NCBI GenBank assembly: GCA_037974665.1 | Contig: CM075765.1 | Span: forward strand, 20,380,648-20,444,647 | DNA from: Ehretia macrophylla | Lineage: Eukaryota > Streptophyta > Magnoliopsida > Boraginales > Ehretiaceae | Direction: 5' to 3' | Length of the DNA stretch: 64,000 nt | The notes under the pieces: generated by a model | Seen by the model: the letters and a program-made list of their open reading frames with translations, nothing else | Databases searched by the model: none | What the model was told of the DNA's origin: nothing | Shown here: piece by piece, positions 49,493-61,264 of the stretch | Layout: each line of letters begins with the position of its first letter | Position numbering within the stretch: the stretch's first letter is position 1 | Made by a program: the position numbers and the translations under genes

Positions 49493-49807
49493 GGGTATCT
49501 CCAATGGGAGTTACTATTCATAAAAACTTACTATTTTTAATAATTTTTAGACATCGGGTCTCTAAATTTAGAGTCAAAATATATGGGGTCTACACAATTT
49601 TAGAGATTGAAGTTAAAATAGAGACCTAATTTACTTTTTTGGCTCTAAATTTAGAGACCCAAAAAGTGATTGGGTCTCTATTTTGGTAAAAAAGTTGATA
49701 AAAGTAGTGGCCTCCATCTATTTTGGCTTTACATTTAGAGACCCAGGTCTCTAAAATAGCCAAAAATAGTAAATTTTTGTAAATAGTCTCCACCATTGGA
49801 GATACCC
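49493..49807. mobile_element. TIR MITE (315 bp), GGGTATCTCCAATGG ends
   Basis: Left TIR GGGTATCTCCAATGGGAG, right ATTGGAGATACCC, with TGA on both sides as a possible 3-bp duplication. The interior is full of GAGACC/GGTCTC phrases in opposite orientations, as in the elements at 1-1174 and 12303-12690. It sits immediately upstream of the first surviving GDSL exon. Confidence 0.82.
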
Positions 49808-50495
49808 TGAGTGATATATAATTTATTTAACGTTGTTTAACAATTTGTGTTTGGGGTTACTCACATATGTTTGATGTCGAGGTTGGGAATCTCGCAGTTG
49901 AGGTTGGATGACTACGCCTGTCGAGCTGGACTTTCAGGTCGGCTGCTTGACCTACACAAGGGAAGGGAAGGAAAAGGCGGGGTGATGACTCGGATTTTTC
50001 CTTCGGGCGTGCGAATGCTTAGTATGTCCGAGCTGGCAAGGTAGCTGAAAGTATTTATGACAAGTTACCTTTTAAATGCGGAGATGGAGCACTATTTATA
50101 CTAGATGGAACCTAACAACAATTAATATCGTGTAGCTTTATGTCCCATCAAGACTTTATGTCCCATCAGAACAGCTGGCACAAGGGTCGGGGATTTTTCT
50201 GGGTCAGGGTGAGGTCGAGTCGGCATCCAAGTTGGGCATTAGTGGATCAGTAAGATTTTGGCACGGGTTCGCCTACCTCTGCTCGCTGACCCCTCATCAA
50301 TCCCCACCTCCCCAAGTCGAGATTATAGGGGTGAGATCTAGATTTGGGAGTTGTTCCCGAGCTAGAGGTTCCCGACCCTAGTGGAGTAAGAAAACCACAT
50401 CAGCAGAGCATGCCCCTCAGATGGCTGACACGTCACCCGGCAATTATGACAAGATGCGACGTTTGGAATTCCCGAAGCGGTTACAGTTAGTCGCC

Positions 50496-50503
50496 TATAA
50501 ATA
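50496..50503 (+). promoter_or_regulatory. TATA box for antisense accessory gene
   Basis: TATAAATA within a GC-rich context. It lies upstream of a CTTCACACTTCGC leader, a likely 5'-UTR intron and the ATG at 50743. Spacing suits a polymerase II promoter on the plus strand, opposite to pol. Confidence 0.6.
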
Positions 50504-50684
50504 GGGCCCTAATGCCTGAAATCCCCTTCACACTTCGCTTTCGAAACTTTAAGAGCTTTCAGGTCGGCAACTAGAGTGGTCGGAGCTTTTTACTCGGCAA
50601 GATACTTGTTTGACGTGTTCAGCTCGGAGGCCATCCAGTTCGGAGTTAGTTAGCTCGGATCACATCTACAACTAGAGCCGTTAG

Positions 50685-50741
50685 GTATGTTCCGACTCTC
50701 TTTAGATCATTTTTGTACATATATTTTCAATTCATATACAG
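50685..50741 (+). other. Likely 5'-UTR intron of antisense gene
   Basis: GTATGT donor at 50685 and ATACAG acceptor ending at 50741, one base before the ATG at 50743. The intron would be 57 bases, short for a plant, so this is tentative. Confidence 0.4.
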
Positions 50742-50742
50742 A

Positions 50743-53115
50743 ATGGGGAGGTCGGAGTCCGAGAATTCCCAAATGATGAAGGCAAGATCCTATGGCGGTG
50801 ATGAGGATCCCTCGAGCTCGGAATCTACTTCGGATGAAGGTGAAGATGAGGATAGCCTTATCGCATCTCAAGGGTCAGCTCGTCGGCCTGAGCCTAGAGT
50901 CAGTGATGATGACTACCAAGTTATTGGGGTTAGACGAGTGCAGGAAGAGGCCGAGGTAGATCCTTTGGCCGATTTACAAGACTTGGGGAATAAAAAGGAT
51001 GGATCCTCTTTGAATCAGTTGAAGGGGCTCAAGCTGTCACAGGAGTTCTTAGCTAGAGCCTCAATGATAGAGCCAATCAAGGCAGTCCCGGTGTGGGCGG
51101 TCCTACCTCGGAGCTTGGCCACAGCCAGCGGTTCGTTAGGTCGGGGGAAGAGGTTCGCGCAGCTACTCGCCTGCTGTAAGTGCGAATGCCACTCTACTGT
51201 TCAGATGGCGAATGCTAGGCTGAGGAATTGGTCGGTAGATTGGGACCACAAGCTGAAGGTTCTGGGTCGGCATGACTTTGCTTGTTATCTTCCACCTGAC
51301 CACTTTACTATCTATGACCTCGCCTTTGATGTCATCCAGCTCCTACTCCCGAGCTTCATCACCAGCATCCTGAACTATTTTGGGCTCAGTCCGGGTCAGA
51401 TGTCTCCCAATGGCTGGGCCATAATTGTGGCATTTTATGTGTTTTGCCTCGAGAAGAATGTAGAGCCGACCCTACTCCGGTTTAGGCAATTTTTTGTGTG
51501 CAAGCCCAAACCTAAGCAGCCTAGATGGTTCCATTTGGCAGCTCGGGCGGGAAGCGTCATATTCACCAAGTGGCACTCCTCCAACAAGGGTTGGCACAAC
51601 GACTATCATTGGGTAGAGCCGACTGTGAATCTGGGGTGTAGGAGGGATTGGAATCCCACCCTAAAGAAGAAGCTGAACGACGACCCCAAGCTCTCAAACG
51701 CGGAACTTCAGGAGATCGAAGTGCTTAGCCCCGAGCCGAGATTGCTGATCGATATTAACAGCATGTTGAAATGGGACAAGATTTGGGACTCTAGGCTATT
51801 TGGGAGGGAACCCGACTTATCGAAGGAACATCCCCACCTGTTGTCCGAGCCCGAGGAAGATGAGGAGTCTAGTTCAGAAGTGGGTCAGTTCACGTGACTA
51901 GCACTGGACCTCCCCATCATCTTGCCTCTCACTGTTATTATTTTCAATTGATTCTTGGTCATTTCTCACTCTCTCTTTTGTAGACATGTCGGAGGCTGGA
52001 AGGCTTGCTTACCTCAAGAGGAGGAGGGCCGAGGCCAGCGGCGAGAGCTCAGCTTAATCCGGTCACACCGCCACTGCTCCGCAGGGTCAGAGGCAGCGGT
52101 CCAACGACAAAGGATGGGAGGTCAGCACCGAGATGTCCTCCAAGAAGGCCCCGAAATCCCCCCTGCAAAAGAAACTAATCTCCGGGGTAACAATCTAGGA
52201 GCGTTCGGCCGCCTGTTCCGACACCAAGAAAAGACCCCGACCCAAGTACACCGGGAAATGTAAAGTGACGGAGATGGTCCGTCCCAGGAAAGATTATGTT
52301 GAGGCAGCCACGATCGATCGTGACCCCAAGTTGGCGAAGGTTCCCATCGAGCAGCTTTCCTTTAACTTGAGAACGACCGTGATCACGGTGAGTCGCACTC
52401 AACTGTATTCGTATGATTATGTTTTTCAGCTCGACTGATTACGTCTGTTGCTTTTCTTTGCAGGCCGAGTCCCATGCTCTCTCCATCCCTAACCTCCTCA
52501 CTAAGGCCCAAGTTCACTGCGTTGAGCTCAAATAGCGATGCGCGGATGTCTGAACCGAGGTCGACGCTTAGAGAGAGAAGGATTCCATGAGGTACAAGGA
52601 GGACGCGGGCGAAATCGAATGGCTAAAAGCGGAGCTCACAACCAAGGAGAAGGAGCTCGCTCGAGACGGAGAAATCCCGACGCCAGACGGCGGCCAAGGA
52701 CGTGGAACGTTATAAGTTGGAGATGCGTGAGGTCGAGGCGAAGCTCCAGGAGCTCCTGGATCGGGTCGGACCCCATGGAGAGAAAGTAGTGAAAGCTTTC
52801 AAGTCCAGTGACGCGGCTGTGGACTGGGTGGCGACTGAAAGTGGGATAATGGCCAAGTATGCCGAGCTGGAGTACTATTTTTGCGGCCAAGTCGCTGCTT
52901 GGGAGCGAGCAAAGACTTTCCTTCCCACCTCCAAGAATGACTACATCGAAGTCTTAGAGGCCTCACTGCTAGAGTTTTAGGAAGTTCCTGGGCTCCCGGT
53001 TGACCTCAAGTCGCAAGCCCAAGAAGTGATGGACTTCGTCAAGAAGGGCATGGATCAGGTTGGGGAAGAGGCTGATGTCGCTGCCTCTCTGACTGCTCCC
53101 ACGACACCTAAATAA
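50743..53115 (+). pseudogene. Antisense accessory gene of Tat-like element (gypsy-type transposase domain + coiled coil)
   Basis: Exon 1 (50743-51883) encodes an acidic Ser/Asp/Glu-rich N-terminus, then a domain with FACYLPPDHFTIYDLAFDV, ILNYFGLSPGQMSPNGW and FRQFFVCKPKP. That pattern resembles the plant 'transposase (putative), gypsy type' domain (PF04195, from memory). GT-AG introns are inferred at 51884-51983 and 52388-52463, because frame and protein style continue across them (SSEV then MSEAGRLAYLKRRRAEA). Exon 3, from 52464, becomes a charged coiled coil (EMREVEAKLQELLDRVG). Stops at 52055 and several later codons, plus a frameshift near 52700, break exons 2-3; exon 1 is open. Function is unknown. 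It is opposite in strand to pol and has its own TATA box. Confidence 0.7.
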
Positions 53116-53319
53116 GCTTTGTAATTCACCCGGGTTGGGCTTTTGTAATTTGTAATCTTTTTTAATTTTAATGAAATGAATATTTTAATGTTGTTTGCAT
53201 TTTGTCCGAGTTCGTACAAGTATACTTTCCTCTTCGCAAATTTTCTCAAGTAAGTGGGGTTGGACCAATCTAATGGACATTTCAAACTTAAGTAACAAAT
53301 TTTCTATATAAAGAACCGA

Positions 53320-53640
53320 GCTGGACGTGATTGATGAGTTAACAACTTAATCCGAGCTGGTTAATTGGACAACCAAATCATCATTGTCGACCTGGACTCG
53401 TCAGTCTGACTTAAGATTGGTCAAACTAATGTTGACTACTGTTGAGTTTGAGTTGGGACCCAAACTAACGTAATGAATCAACCCGAAGCTGGTTAGTACT
53501 GAGTTGGACATTAATCCGAACTAGTGAAATGAACCAAATTGTTATTGATTAGAATTGAGCTGGAATCTGGTCCAAGCTGATTTTAGCTCGTAATTAAGCG
53601 TGGCCACTTAAGTGTTAATTCAAGTTTACAAGAGCTGAGT
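53320..53640. repeat. Imperfect short repeats around CCGAGCTGG
   Basis: Phrases such as TTAATCCGAGCTGGTTA, CCCGAAGCTGGTTAG and CCGAACTAGTGAA recur. They lie between the accessory gene and the integrase end, in noncoding Tat sequence. Confidence 0.55.
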
Positions 53641-53896
53641 AGCTAAGGCGTTTACGCCAGGTCGGGCCTTACAGTGGTATACAAAATACATATTGCATTG
53701 AAATCATATAATTGGGCTCGGAAGCCAATTACAGGTAGTGTTTTGGCTTGGGGCCTTTACAAAATATCTTGACTCGGGGGCCTTTACAAAATATCTCAGC
53801 TCGGGGACCTTAGACAAAATATCGTTTTAGGTGTTCTGTGTGCCATGCATTCTTCAGTTGTTTCCCGTACTTGTTGTGGAGGTAGAAGGTCCTAGG

Positions 53897-55140
53897 TCAG
53901 GCTTCTTTCACCACTTTGTATGGTCCCTTCCAAGTTGGAGAGAGTTTGTTACCCGAGCGTGGCAAAAAGTTGGCCTTTCTGAGGATGAGGTCGCCAACCT
54001 TAATAGGCTTAGGCTTAACTTGCTTAAAGGCTATTTGCATGACAACTTTGCTAGCCAACATCCTGATTTGAGCTTTAGCTCGGAGCTTTTCAGTGAGGTC
54101 GTGCTCTTCACGGATTAGGGCTCCGTTTATTCCTAGTTCATGGTGGAGGGTTCTACTGGTAGGAGACCCGATCTCCACTGGCAGCATTGCTTGAGTACCA
54201 AAGGTCAGCTCGAAGGGAAATTCTCTCGTTGCCAAGCTGGTGGTGGTTCGCTGGGCCCACAATACTTCGGGGAGAATCGACGCTCACTGGCCTTCCGCTT
54301 CCTCCAGCTTGGTTCTCAGGCCTTGCAAAATGATTTGGTTAGTCCTTTCGACTTGGCCATTACTTTAAGGGTGAGCAATAGATGAGAATCTGAGGTCGAT
54401 CCCAATCTCAGCACATTTGCCTCGAAAGTATGCACTGTCAAATTGCTTGCCGTGGTCGGTGATGATGACCTTTGGCACCCTAAACCGGCAAATGATGTTA
54501 TTTCATACGAAATCTCAAGTTGCCTTTTCTGTTATTCTAGTAACACCTTCGGCCTTGGGCTATTTGGTGAATTAGTCTACAGCTACGAAGGCGTGCTTCT
54601 TTTGACCAACACCGGTTGGCAATGGGCCGATGATGTCAAGTCCCCACTAATAGAATGGTCACGGGCTTATCATCACAGTTAGGTATACCGATGGCTTTCT
54701 CTGTATATTGGCGAACCTTTGGCAGGTATCACACTTCTTCACATACTCCTTGGCATCTTGTTCTAAGGTTGGCCAAAAATAGTCTTGCCTTAATGCTTTT
54801 CGAGCCAGAGCTTTGCCACCCAAGTGGTTTTCACATACCCCTTCATGAATTTCCCTGAGTACATAGTTGCCCTTCTCGGGCCAACACATTTTAAGAGAGG
54901 CCAGGTGTATGCTCTTTTGTAGAATTGTCTAGCTATTATGACAAACCTTGAGGCCCGTTTCATGAGTTTCCGAGCTGTCTTTTCATCCTATGGGATTATA
55001 CCCCCCTCCAAGTAGTCCAGGATAGGTCTGGTCCAATTTGGGCTTAAATTGAGCTCGGCTACGGCCTGCCTTCCCAACTGAATACTAGGTTTGGAGACTT
55101 CTTCCACATGGACCAGTGCAGGTCAGCTCTCTCCCAAGAC
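53897..55140 (-). pseudogene. pol: Tat-lineage Gypsy Pol: RNase H linker and integrase, broken
   Basis: From right to left on the minus strand: a linker with NWTRPILDYLEGGIIP before a TAG stop; RRASRF-like and QFYKRAYTWPLLKC text; then, after a one-base frameshift, an HHCC zinc finger (REIHEGVCENHLGGKAL ... KKCDTCQRF). The core between about 54660 and 54262 is scrambled by indels. The C-terminal end (54262-53897) is readable with FELTFGTQAMLPVEIG, KVGDLILRKANF and LSPTWKGPYKV. These blocks are characteristic of Tat integrases, which insert element cDNA. Several stops and shifts make it inactive. Confidence 0.85.
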
Positions 55141-55844
55141 TCGATTTGATCATTTTAATTGGATCCGAGTTTATTGTTAATATGCTTCATATTAAATCTT
55201 AAAAATTGCTTGCAGCGGGTTTATTAGTGATGCATGTCTAAAACTTCATATGAAATGGACTCGAATGTTGATAATGATTCACACACACTAGTTTGATTAC
55301 TTGACTCTAAGATCGTTTGGAAAAATCCACACCCGACTTTGAAAGTGTCTAGAGGACGGAATTGTACCTAGGTCTAGGTGAGATTAATTGAGCTGATTAG
55401 GTGGCCTCATCAAATCGGACTTGTAGTTTGGTCAACTCTAGTTAACTACCCAGATCTAGACTTCAAAATAACCTATAGGCATTGCATAAGCTAGCTAGAC
55501 TTAACCCTTCTCTAATTCGACCTAATCCTAGAATTTGATACCTTCCATTTAGATTAGATTAATTAGGTTTTCTATTTCACTTATTTTAATTTTAATTTAG
55601 ATTAAATCACATTTCATTCGAATGATCAAATTACTTTATTTTTTTTCCTTTTGTCACGAGTTTAGACCACTTTTCACACGAGGACACATTATACAACACT
55701 TAGGAGCCTTCCTGTGGAGATTCAACCCCGTACTCTAACATACTATTTTGCATAGATCCGTGCACTTGCGAGTTTAACTTGGTAGTTTTACACTCTAATT
55801 TTCCATACACAAAGAAGACGATCAGTGGGGGTTTAGTGGTGTTT

Positions 55845-55950
55845 GTTAATTGTGTAATGGTGGTGGTGATAAAGGTAGTGGTGTTGGTGATGGTGATGAA
55901 GGTGGTATTTGTGTTGGTTATGGTGATGAAGGTGGAAGGGTATTTTAGGT
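55845..55950. repeat. GGTGGTGAT-rich low-complexity tract
   Basis: Imperfect trinucleotide repeats (GGTGGTGATAAAGGT, GGTGATGAAGGTGG). ORFs here are His/Thr-rich on the minus strand and are composition artefacts. The rest of 55141-56570 shows no gene. Confidence 0.85.
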
Positions 55951-56574
55951 AAAATAAATGCTTTAATAAGAGCAAAAATAACCATACATGCAGCAAAAGG
56001 CACGCGCATGACACAGCTCACGAAGTTACAAACGGATGGAGGCGGTGTGTTGAGTTTCAGAAAGTACAGGAGGGTTTTTGATAGTTTTACAAATATAGGG
56101 GAGTAGCATGATACTTTTGCATAGCACAGGGGGTGGAGTAATATTTTCTCTATATAATATTAATGACAATGTAAAATGTGAATATCGCCACAAACAAGCA
56201 ATTAGTGATTATAAAATTCCAATCATTATTATTTTTTTATCAAGAAAATACCAACCAATATATTATTATCATAAATGAAGTATAAATCATCTAGTGACAT
56301 TACATGATTTAAAAATCAAAACACATAATATTTTAATTTTTATGTTGGTGGTACAAAACACATTGCCTAACATATAAAATTATAAAATTACCTCAGCAAA
56401 GGTAATTAATTATAAGAAATATCAAATTAATGTCAAAGTCTATCGTTCGTTAGCCTTCTTTGGCCTCTTCCATCTTATCTTGGCTTACTAGCCAAGTTCT
56501 TATAACAACTGAGCATAGACCAATCAATCTTATCAGCCGTATTCTTGAATCTAGGATGAACAACTAATAACCAA

Positions 56575-56990
56575 AACAGAACCTACAAATATGCATACAA
56601 GTAACCGAAATCTACAAATATGAATGTAGGTTTCTTGTTGATATCTATAAATATTCGTTTTGTAGACTACCATTACAAATTTGTAGGAAAGGTATTCGAA
56701 GTAGGATCTGTGTATATGCATGTTGGTATCTATAAATAACCAAAATAGGCGTTTGTGAATATGAATGAAGATTTCCCATTGATACATACAAATAATCATT
56801 TTTTAGAGTATCAGTACAAATTTATAGGGAATATATCTAAAGTAAGATCTACAAATATGCATGAAGGTATCAACAAATGACAAAATTATGTATCTACAAA
56901 TATGAATGTTGGTTTCTCATTGATATCTATAAATAATCATTTTATAATCACTACCAATTTGTAAAGAAGGTATCGAATTAATAGAGTTTA
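56575..56990. repeat. Three imperfect tandem units of ~125-141 bp
   Basis: ATATGCAT recurs at 56589, 56714 and 56855. Each time it is followed by GGT/AAC..., AATATGAATG, TTGATA.CTATAAATA and ATTACAAATTTGTAGG-like text. No protein similarity or TIR seen. Confidence 0.75.
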
Positions 56991-57150
56991 TTAGATTTTG
57001 GAATCAAGAAAAGGGTACACTAGTCTTTTAGAAGTAAAGGATAAAACAAACATTATATATGAAAAGGTTGTAAATGCACATTTCACAAACTTTTAAGGAT
57101 ATATTTGTAATTGTACTACGAATTGACATTTATTAATTGAAAACAGAGAA

Positions 57151-57173
57151 TGAACATCAACTATTGATGTTCA
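57151..57173. repeat. Hairpin, 10-bp arms
   Basis: TGAACATCAA and TTGATGTTCA flank CTA. It lies just upstream of a second, stronger hairpin. Confidence 0.85.
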
Positions 57174-57199
57174 CCCTACAGAAATCAAAAGCTCAGATT

Positions 57200-57228
57200 C
57201 ATCAGGATGCCACGTAGGCATCCTGATG
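57200..57228. repeat. Perfect hairpin, 12-bp arms, loop ACGTA
   Basis: CATCAGGATGCC and GGCATCCTGATG surround ACGTA. No T-run follows, and plant polymerase II genes do not use hairpin terminators, so no role is assigned. Confidence 0.9.
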
Positions 57229-57769
57229 GAAGACGAACCCGTGCTTAGTGGTCTCTGCAGATTACTGCTTTTAGTCAAATGGCCAAAAAAGGGTGAGCTT
57301 AAATTTAGTGGTCATTCTGGTACTGTTCCCATTCTAACAAAAATGTTTGCCTCTGCATGGCGATTATAGCGTGGAAGACAAATTGCTCTCTAATTTTTTA
57401 AAATCAACGTTTTAGTTTTTAAATTTATAATAGTATGATATTGTTAGTCTTATTATTTTTATCACAAATTTTTAATGATTTTGACACGAGGAATAACACG
57501 TAATTTTCAAATTTCGAATCAAATTTAAGTCAAAACTATTAAATATTGAATGATGATTGGATTTAGACTAATGACATCATTACAATTATAATGTCAATGA
57601 CTAAAAAGTTTATTTTGAAGATATATTAGAGACCAATTTGTCTTCTATCTTATAGAATTTTTTCAACACTGGACAAACATCACTTGTGTCCATTACTCTT
57701 CTTTCGCACAATAACAAGAAGTTTCACCCAAATCTCTCAATCTACCCAAAACACAATAACTTCATTAGT

Positions 57770-58700
57770 TGCTAAGTATTGCATGATCAATGTTATTGGT
57801 AATGGACATAGCACCCTGTTTTGGAAGGATAATTGGCATCCATTGGGTATCCTGGAGGAATTTTTTTGATGTTGATAGTATCTCCAACTCAGGTATTGAT
57901 TGGAATGCCAAAGTTGATTCTTGTATTATGCACAATAGTTGGATTTGGCCGAATAACAATTCTATCATCCAACTCATCCAATATCATCTCAGAGCCTTGA
58001 AGTCGAATGCTAGTAAAGATGGCATAATTATTTGGATGAGCTCTCCTAATGGGCGATATCACTCAACCTTGGCTTGGGACCTGGTCAAAACTCATTACCC
58101 TACTGCATATTGGTCTAAAATTATCTGGTTTAAGAAGTCTACACCTAAGCATTCATTTTGCACATGGCTATTTTGGCTTGATAGATTACCAACTAAAAGG
58201 AGATTAATTTCCTGGGGGATCAATATTGATCCTTGTGTGTTCTCTATCATGCTTGTACTGAGGACAAAGACCACATATTATATCTTTATTCTTTCTCTAG
58301 ATGGATTTGGAACAAAGGATAACGCTGCTATAAAGGCCCAAGACTGCATCATTGGCACCTCATTACGGACTAGATCATTAAGCTAGCTACAACCAATTCA
58401 CTTCAATCAATTGAATCAGATTGTTCCTCGGAGATTTTATTTTCCACATTTGAAAAGAGAGAAACAATCGTATTTTTGGTTCACCCTACCTTACGGAGGA
58501 ACAAATTTTTGAGAATATTACATTCGATGTTAGAATAAAATTGTATATGCTTAGAAAAATCAAACATTCTCTTCTTAACCAAGCCATTTGCATGGCTTGG
58601 AAAGTAAATATCCAAGACCTAATGTAGCCCCTTAGGGATATTATACGATGTAAATATTTTTGAGTATGGATGAAATCCCGCTTGCTTTTAGCAAAAAAAA
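57770..58700 (+). mobile_element. LINE, 5'-truncated, with 15-bp target duplication
   Basis: Flanked by the perfect direct repeat AATAACTTCATTAGT at 57755-57769 and 58701-58715, and ending in a short A-run (58693-58700). The coding remnant is the 3' end of a plant L1 reverse-transcriptase protein: GNGHSTLFWKDNW, then KHSFCTWLFWLDRLPTKRRLISWG of the zf-RVT zinc-binding domain. Frameshifts occur near 57860 and 58240. The 5' truncation, poly-A end and target duplication are classic for LINE insertion by target-primed reverse transcription. Confidence 0.93.
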
Positions 58701-58715
58701 AATAACTTCATTAGT

Positions 58716-61260
58716 CGGAGATTGTAAACACTATAGAGTCACAAATTCAAAAGGAGATACATATATAAAGATGTAATATAGTAATGTGTTTTTTTTTTTT
58801 TTTTGCTAATCAAATATTGTTTGTGTTAGTATTGCCTAATAAGACGCTTCCAACACTCGTTTGCACGAAGCCATGAAACATAAAAGACTTGCCTTTTATT
58901 TAATCTGACTTGAACTTTAGTTTTTTTATTCGGGAAGGCTTTCATCCAATCACATCTCTTCCTAACAAGAAAAGAAAATCTCTCATACCGAATTGATTAC
59001 ACAACACGTGGGGAGAGCTCAAAACTCATATATCATGGGATTCCATCCATAGATATTACAGTACTTGTGTGTTTAACAAACTCAATTATTTTTTACTGTG
59101 TGTACGAGAAGTTGCAAGATCAATTTTTGCTATTAGATGGTATCATCCGTTAGACACGAGAGAGTATTTTGCTATTTTTCCATTTTACCCCTAACTTATC
59201 AACCAATCAGAACACTGACACCATCAAAATTTCTCATCCCCACCTGCCCTCGGCTCAGACCCAAATGAGGAAATATGATGGGCAAAACAGTAAATACAAT
59301 CTCAATTCATTACATCCAAAAGTTATAAAAAATAAGAAAGAAGTCCTGCGTAGGTACATTTAGTATCATAGTACTAGTTCATAATATACTTTTGTTTCAC
59401 AAAGACTCATGCTCAACACACCAAGCTTTACTACTCCACTCTAAGCTTTCGTCAGACGCCAAGCTTTACTCCTCCGCTCCACCGAAAACGTAATCATTCT
59501 CAGCTTTGCATTTTCTCTCTTATATATGTATAATGTATTCATACACCTTTTTTTTTTGGACAATATTCATACACCTTCTCGAGCTTCTAAATTTTTCTCT
59601 ACGGTAATTTTTTGTTTTTCGTTTTCTTCGAAGGGTTTAAGCTAGTTTTGTTTTTTTTCATTTTCTTTTCTATTTCTAGGTGTTTAAGCCTTGATAATGT
59701 TATATTCTCCATTTAGTAGAGTGTGAAAATGTAATTTATTTTGTTTTATGATACTTAAAAACTTTGCTTAATCTCTCTTTGCGTAGCTCTGTTTTTTTTG
59801 TTTTTTTGTTTTTTTTTAATATTTGGCTAGAAAAAAGAAAAGTGCGAGGGTTATGCATGTATAAATACATTTGGTTGAGTGTTTGAGAACATGCATGATC
59901 TTGTGTTTCGCTAATCAAGGTACAAACATAGTTGCTTAATGTACAACATTAATATGCAGTATAAGTAATCTACGTTGTACCTTGCGGTTCAGGGAGTTGT
60001 TTTCACTTTTCTCAGTCTATTTGGGCTAAATAAACACAATTTTAATTTTGTACTTTCAGCTTTAGGTTGTTGATTTAAATGATACTCTGCGCTTTCTCTG
60101 TTAGAAGTTATTTTTCTGTGAATATATTTTGTTTTTTTCAGTTGTCTTTAAATTAGTACTCTCGTATATCTTTATGTAATGACTTACGAGTTTGGACATG
60201 TGTTATCTGCATTTATCACGAAAGGTGTAAATTCAGGTATGATGAGTAACTTTCTTTATGATTTGTTAGTTTCAATGGTTGTATGCGTGAAGTTGAAATA
60301 CTGATTGAGCCTCTAATCTTTGTAAATTGGTTGGAACTTGGAAATGCACCACAAATATCACTATCCGGAAGTATATGTGTATACGTGATGACTTGAGAAA
60401 TTAGGCTGTACTCTACATATTTAGAAATGAACTTGTGAGGAGGACTCTAAAATGTTAGACTAATGTCACATGGTTAGAGATTGAGGACGAAAATCTTACC
60501 AACGTGCGGTCTTAACTAGCACTGTGGGCTAGCTAAGTACGCTTGAGTGATCAAAGTGCGTAGCTGGGTGTGTTAGAGGTTGAAGACCCCAACACTTGTA
60601 CGGTTTAGCCAAGACAACTTGGAAAGGGCGGTTTGGGTGAAGTATGACCCTTTGGCAAGTTGACCACTAGTGTGTAGTGCTTGTAGAGAACTGAGAATGC
60701 TAAGTAAAATTGGCTGGAAAGGGATGCACGAAAATGTTAAGTATGGGCAGCCAAAACTTCTCTGATTTGCATTGCATTAAACACTCATATATATACATGT
60801 ACAAAGCCTTGATCAATGCCTAAGATCCTAGCCAAGTGGCTTTAATCATAGCCATACATTTGTCGTACTTACAAGATGATTATTACAAGCAAATATGCTA
60901 GAAATTCCAGATTAGGCATCTAAGCACAAGTCTGGAAAAATCCTGCACACAATAGGTAGTCTAGGCAGCTCTTAAGGCAGACTGGGCAGATTTTTCAGCA
61001 CTTAGCCAATTTTCCAGAATGTTCCTTGCACAAATATGATTTTCTTACCAAATTTTGAACTAGTGGCTTCCCCAACAAGCTGCCAAGCTCTAGAACACTC
61101 CAGAAACGTTGGAGAGGATCTGTTTCTGCCTTAGTCAGATTTTCGCGACGGGCACGTTCTGGTCATTTCATGCACGTTCTGGCTAAGCCGTCGGTCTCAT
61201 TAGGGCCAGAACACGCAGACCGTCTCACTAAGCTGTAGTTTAGGAAAAGGAAAATGAAAT
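58716..61260. other. Noncoding region between LINE and Athila-like pol
   Basis: No credible ORF. 59400-59500 repeats CCAAGCTTTACT and a TCCACT/CTCCGCTCCACC phrase and might be a promoter or UTR fragment, but nothing coding follows. From about 60410 the composition changes, with phrases such as GTGTTAGAGGTTGAAGACCCC. This may be 3' noncoding or LTR sequence of the Athila-like element, but I could not place LTR ends. Confidence 0.45.
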
Positions 61261-61264
61261 ATTT

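Larger units (their letters stand above)
49840..55140 (-). mobile_element. Tat-lineage Gypsy retrotransposon, 5'-truncated
   Basis: GC-richer than its surroundings. On the minus strand, 55140-53897 reads the end of RNase H/linker and integrase of Tat-type Gypsy elements. Beyond pol, on the opposite strand, lies a spliced accessory gene (50743-53115). An antisense gene downstream of pol is known in Grande/Tat-group elements, which supports the placement. Gag, protease, RT and the 5' LTR are absent; similarity stops near 55140. The 3' LTR limits (somewhere in 49.84-50.7 kb) could not be set. The left boundary given is approximate. Confidence 0.7.

Noticed and set aside
52175-52890. Minus-strand ORFs under the antisense accessory gene
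   Set aside because: They mirror the plus-strand coding exons and resemble no pol segment.
55700-56021. His/Thr-rich minus-strand ORFs
   Set aside because: Translation of the GGTGGTGAT-type low-complexity tract.
59393-59600. Possible 5' UTR and promoter of a gene
   Set aside because: Repeated CT-rich phrases and a TATATATG stretch, but no start codon with a supported ORF or exon follows before the Athila-like element.
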